Source: Prevotella sp. UBA1705
GTDB taxonomy: Bacteria; Bacteroidota; Bacteroidia; Bacteroidales; Bacteroidaceae
NCBI GenBank assembly: GCA_002317385.1
Contig: DCJH01000071.1
Coordinates: forward strand, 1-16,863
Reading direction: 5' to 3'
DNA length: 16,863 nt
Positions within the stretch are counted from its first letter, which is position 1, and each line of letters opens with the position of its first letter. The notes under the pieces were generated by a model. That model was not told the DNA's origin, did not search any database, and was given only the letters and a program-made list of their open reading frames with translations. A program made the translations under genes and the position numbers. Positions 13,371 through 16,863 of the stretch are shown here, piece by piece.

Positions 13371-16300
13371 TCATTCTATCAGCTTCAGCATATAGAAGAC
13401 CATGCTCGACGGGTTGTGCGCTATCCATGACTTGAGGGCGGTTTGGTTGTCGCCTATTTTGCCGTGGTAGAGCCTGCTGATGACCGGGTTGAGGTTGCCA
13501 TAGATGCCCAGCATGCCGGGGAGCAGCGAGCGCTTGGCCTTCGGGTCGGCCAAGAGTAGGAGGAGAACCTTTACTTGTTGATTGTTGATGTTGTTGAAAT
13601 GGAGCAGATCTTCCATCACTTCGCGGTCGGTCTGACAGAGGAGTGAATGTGCCTCCTCGATACAGGCTGCCAGTTGGGTGGTGATGTTGCGGGTGCCGTG
13701 TTCTATCTCTTCGAAGAGTCGGGTATCGAATTTTTTCATGATTCTCTGCTCGTTTTCCCTGACAATGGCATGGTGGGTTGTGGCGTATTGGTGCATGAGG
13801 TGATGTATTTCATGGAACATTCGGAGTTGTCGGGTGTGCAGGTCGGTCTGCTGGAGGATGCGGAGCAGCACAATGCGGTCGCATCTCTCGATGTCGCGAC
13901 TCAGGTTAAGTAGGTCGGAGAGCATGACGGATGCGGTTGTGGCATACTGTTTTTCCGACTCAAGTAACTGGCACATCTCGCGCATGTGTCCCTGGATAGT
14001 GGCCAAGGCCTGGGCGGTGAAGAGCAGTTGGTATTCTTCCTTGACCGTGGTGAAAGGCTTATAGAGGTCTGAGAGGGGCTTGCGCTGGCTGTCTTCATAG
14101 AGTTTTTCTATGTGGAGAGCCAGGTTATCGTTGAAGTGGGGCAGCACGAGAGTGCCCTCGGTGTCACGTTTTATTCTTTGCAGTTGGTCGTTCAGTTCAT
14201 TCACATGCTGCAGCCAGAGTCCGTTACGCTTGCTCTGGCTGACGATGCGGTCCATGTTGCCCGAGTCTCTGGCGGCCTCCGACTCCTTGATGAGCAGTGG
14301 CGATTCGAAGATGGCCACGTGGCTTATCTCCTCCATCTGCTGGTCTATCACCTTCATCATGTGTAGCGCCGCGTCTCGGTTGAGGCGCATCAGTTCGTGT
14401 GACAGCGTCTGAATCCTTTGGTCGGTGGAGGCAACGTCTGAGGTCTGTATGTCGATGTCCTCTATCTTCCGGTTAATCATCTCGATGGCTTTACGATCGC
14501 TCTCGTTCAGTAGAGAGAGCATGGCATTGAGGCTCTCGGCTCTGCTTCTCAAGTCGTCGGTGCGCATCTGCAGCTGCTTGCGTTCCATAATTTTCTTTCG
14601 TTTGCTCATCAGCCAGAGGCAGAATATGGCGAAAAGCAGAAAGGCTATGGCCAGAACTATGGTACGGAGTGAGGGCACGGAGTCGTCGAAAGCTATCCAT
14701 GTGAGGTGATTTTCGTGCTGCGGTGTGAGGATACACACCCCCAGGTCGGATCCTAAGAACACTCGCTCATGGCTCACGTAGGAGGAGTTGGGGTGAAAAC
14801 GGATGTCGGCGTAGAGCAATCCACGGTCGGAGAGTTGCCCGTTTTTCCATATAAACTTGTGTATTCCGGTCTCAGGCAGCGTGTAGAGCACGCTATCGCT
14901 CACATAGAATACACGCGAATTAGCATCCACCCGCAGTGAGTCGGGCCCGCTGGAGAGCAGTTGGTGGTTGGTGAGGAGAAAGAGATTGCGATCGTAATGA
15001 TTGTCCACGCAGAGGTCTCTGACAAACGGATACTGCTCTGTGCCCGCCACCTGATGCACCTTGGAGCCCGTGAGGCAGAATATTCCATGGTTGAGCGTGG
15101 AGATGTAGACATCTTCGCTGTGTGGCGGACAATAGAAATTGGTGATGTATTTATTGTCCATGCCATGAATCGTGTCGGTACGGCCCGAATGGATGTCGAT
15201 GGCCAGGAGGTTGTCTTGTATGCCCAAGAGCAGTCGGCTGGTACCCGGGGAGATAGTCATGGCGGTAATGCGGGTGCCCGATTGATATAGCTTTCGCGGT
15301 CGGGTCAGCATCTGATTGAACGGTAGATTCTTATCCAATTTTATGCTGAACAAGGCGTTGCTGGCATTATAATAGAATATGTGGTTGCCTGTGGCGCATA
15401 GTTCTACCGGCGTGTGATCCTTGGGTAGGTCGTAGGTTTTCGTGGCATAGTTGCTGTGACCCGACTGCCTGAACAGTTCGTTGTGGGTGTTCACGTAGAA
15501 GTGGCTGGTGCCATTGTTGCAGGCGGCCACGATGTTTTCCCCTTCATTGAGTATGCCCATGTGGTGTGGAAACTTCCACAGGGCATTATCGGTGATTATT
15601 ATCGAGAAGCCGCTGCCATTGTTGATCAGGGTAGTGTTCAATGCGTGGGCTGGCAGACTGGCGCTGAGTGGGATGGTGAAGAAATGGGCGAGGTCATTGG
15701 ATAGCTGCACGCTGCATGCAGAAATGAAGTAATAAGTGTGCCCCACTTTGTAGAATGTCTGCGCCGATATCGGGAGCTGGTAGTCGGCAGAACCACTTCC
15801 GTCTGGGCGCTCCACCCTGAGTCGACGGTCGAACAAGACGTGGAGCTTGTTGTCAAACACGGCGATATGGTTCACCGACATGCCTTTGTGGATGAGCGTG
15901 GTGGTTCCATCCACCAGCGAATGACAGATGACTCCCTCCGGAGTGGCGGCGTAGAGCATTCGGTTTTGATAGAGACAGATATCGCCGACGGGGAATGGTG
16001 CGCCCTCGGCCCAGTTTTTTTGTTGGGGCGTCGGATATAGGCGTGTTAGTTTTTTGCCTACCGGTGCGAGACTCATAGCGTAGAGCCCTTGTGAGGTTCC
16101 AGTGAAGATTTGTCCATGGGCTATGGCTATGGTGTAGGGCGAATAGCGGTCATGTTTCTGCGCTATGGGGTATGTCTCAATGTGCCGCAACTGGTTTCCG
16201 TCCTGCTCCCACTGTTGCAGCCCGGCATTTCGCGAGGCAATCCACACCCGATTCATACGTTGTGGGTCTCTCACCACGTCATAGATCCGATCGAGACCGG

Positions 16301-16538
16301 TCTCCATGCGTTGTTTGTTCTGTCCGTCTATATGCCACACCACGCCAGTCTCTCCTCCCAGCCAGTAGCCGCTGGTGTCGGCAGTGAGTGACGAAAGTTT
16401 GTCATTAAAGTACGATTCCATCTGTGTCCAGGTCTTCGGATTGCTCGTTTTATGGCAAGCACATAGGCAGAATGCCATGAGGATATAGAGAGGTGAGGTG
16501 ATGGTCGCTGAACGTTTTGACGGTTGTGTTGGATGCAT
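13371..16538 (-). CDS. Large membrane sensor with propeller-like exterior and unrecognised output region
   Basis: The 1055-residue product begins with a lipoprotein-like signal (LYILMAFCLCAC, candidate lipidated C28). Residues ~40-610 are repeated short beta blocks with motifs such as DVVRDPQRMNRVWIASRNAG and GYWLGGETGVVWH. These resemble the Reg_prop beta-propellers of Bacteroidetes hybrid two-component sensors. A single membrane helix at ~624-643 (TIVLAIAFLLFAIFCLWLM) is followed by a basic stop (SKRKK) and a long, charged, coiled-coil-rich region. No HisKA or HATPase motifs (N, G1 or G2 boxes), receiver domain or clear LuxR/AraC helix-turn-helix was found, although a short C-terminal segment (SLLPGMLGIYGNLNPVISRL) could be helix-turn-helix-like. 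The likely role is sensing an exterior ligand and signalling inward by an unknown route. The phosphatase operon lies just downstream past a terminator. Confidence 0.75.
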   Translation of the reverse strand: MHPTQPSKRSATITSPLYILMAFCLCACHKTSNPKTWTQMESYFNDKLSSLTADTSGYWLGGETGVVWHIDGQNKQRMETGLDRIYDVVRDPQRMNRVWIASRNAGLQQWEQDGNQLRHIETYPIAQKHDRYSPYTIAIAHGQIFTGTSQGLYAMSLAPVGKKLTRLYPTPQQKNWAEGAPFPVGDICLYQNRMLYAATPEGVICHSLVDGTTTLIHKGMSVNHIAVFDNKLHVLFDRRLRVERPDGSGSADYQLPISAQTFYKVGHTYYFISACSVQLSNDLAHFFTIPLSASLPAHALNTTLINNGSGFSIIITDNALWKFPHHMGILNEGENIVAACNNGTSHFYVNTHNELFRQSGHSNYATKTYDLPKDHTPVELCATGNHIFYYNASNALFSIKLDKNLPFNQMLTRPRKLYQSGTRITAMTISPGTSRLLLGIQDNLLAIDIHSGRTDTIHGMDNKYITNFYCPPHSEDVYISTLNHGIFCLTGSKVHQVAGTEQYPFVRDLCVDNHYDRNLFLLTNHQLLSSGPDSLRVDANSRVFYVSDSVLYTLPETGIHKFIWKNGQLSDRGLLYADIRFHPNSSYVSHERVFLGSDLGVCILTPQHENHLTWIAFDDSVPSLRTIVLAIAFLLFAIFCLWLMSKRKKIMERKQLQMRTDDLRSRAESLNAMLSLLNESDRKAIEMINRKIEDIDIQTSDVASTDQRIQTLSHELMRLNRDAALHMMKVIDQQMEEISHVAIFESPLLIKESEAARDSGNMDRIVSQSKRNGLWLQHVNELNDQLQRIKRDTEGTLVLPHFNDNLALHIEKLYEDSQRKPLSDLYKPFTTVKEEYQLLFTAQALATIQGHMREMCQLLESEKQYATTASVMLSDLLNLSRDIERCDRIVLLRILQQTDLHTRQLRMFHEIHHLMHQYATTHHAIVRENEQRIMKKFDTRLFEEIEHGTRNITTQLAACIEEAHSLLCQTDREVMEDLLHFNNINNQQVKVLLLLLADPKAKRSLLPGMLGIYGNLNPVISRLYHGKIGDNQTALKSWIAHNPSSMVFYMLKLIE

Positions 16539-16733
16539 GGTGTCGGATTATCGTTGGGTGTTCTTCGGTATTTTCGTTGGTTAGGGGCGTAATCAGCAAG
16601 ACTGTGCGAGCTGTCTCCACGTCTTAAGTCCTTATTATGACCCGAAGGCCGTAGGCCTATTCTTCGCCTGGATAGGCCGTGGGATGAGTAGCCCGTTGCT
16701 TCGGGCTCGATTCATGGTATTTATGGTATAGGG
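16539..16733. other. Intergenic region upstream of the sensor
   Basis: No minus-strand TAnnTTTG element was recognised here, so the sensor promoter is not located. Two short inverted repeats are present: GGCCTAT with ATAGGCC (16654-16660 and 16672-16678) and AGCCCG with CGGGCT (16690-16707). Confidence 0.4.
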
Positions 16734-16764
16734 CAGGGGCAGGATGATAGGCATCCTGCCCCTG
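16734..16764 (-). terminator. Strong hairpin, probable terminator for the MsrA-type gene
   Basis: A perfect 13-bp stem (16734-16746 with 16752-16764) closes on a five-base loop, 12 bases after the stop of the gene entering from the right. The sequence beyond it on the minus strand is only moderately T-rich, so termination may be incomplete. Confidence 0.7.
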
Positions 16765-16775
16765 TGGTGGCCTTC

Positions 16776-16863
16776 TTATTTCTTCTTGGCCTTCCGCGCA
16801 TACTCAAACAATGAGCGGGGAAGGTGGCAGTAGCCATTGGGATTTTTGTCGAGATAGTCCTGA
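16776..16863 (-). CDS. msrA: C-terminus of peptide-methionine (S)-S-oxide reductase (MsrA type), partial
   Basis: On the minus strand 28 codons run from the window edge to a TAA at 16776-16778. The tail begins QDYLDKNPNGYCHL and ends in a lysine-rich ARKAKKK. The QDYLxKNPxGYCH block matches the C-terminal end of MsrA proteins, where the cysteine acts as resolving residue in many members. MsrA repairs oxidised methionine. In many Bacteroidetes this domain is fused to MsrB; the rest of the gene lies outside the window, so fusion cannot be judged. Confidence 0.7.
   Translation of the reverse strand, partial: QDYLDKNPNGYCHLPRSLFEYARKAKKK

Overview
The window reads as a Bacteroidetes chromosome segment, most likely from a Prevotella-type organism (Prevotellaceae). 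The evidence is TAnnTTTG-type -7 promoter elements instead of the sigma70 form, starts without strong Shine-Dalgarno sequences, a UpxY-type antiterminator, a short Prevotella-style acidic peptide, and a secreted protein with the typical C-terminal 'YNLSGQ...GFVIQNGRK' block. The genus is inferred; no rRNA or other marker gene is present.

Layout. 1-137: the possible tail of a plus-strand gene and a strong terminator. 138-850: gene-poor DNA with a decayed minus-strand gene fragment. 891-3410: a secreted Ig-like multidomain protein, a 60-residue acidic peptide and a small cupin, all on plus. 3473-3757: a terminator followed by a non-coding repeat block (41-nt and 22-nt tandem units). 3878-6963: three paralogous AraC-family regulators, one divergent from two in tandem. 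7141-7635: ferritin with its own promoter and terminator. 7883-8911: an orphan UpxY/NusG-like antiterminator. 9161-9716: a condensed, inverted copy of pieces of 253-3757. 9762-13225 (minus): a class A acid phosphatase, an OprO/OprP-like porin and a glucose-1-phosphatase-like histidine acid phosphatase, which together look like a phosphate-scavenging operon. 13371-16538 (minus): a 1055-residue membrane sensor with a propeller-like exterior and an output region that is not a recognisable kinase. 16776-16863: the C-terminus of a methionine sulfoxide reductase (MsrA type).

How the genes relate. The two phosphatases would release inorganic phosphate from organic phosphates in the periplasm and the porin would admit the substrates. 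The sensor lies just upstream on the same strand, beyond a terminator, and is a candidate regulator by position only. The AraC trio has no obvious structural target gene beside it. The most unusual structure is the inverted duplication around the AraC-ferritin-UpxY block: the copy at 9161-9716 equals three separate pieces of the left region with the secreted-protein gene and the cupin gene missing. The least understood gene products are the 60-residue acidic peptide and the C-terminal half of the large sensor.
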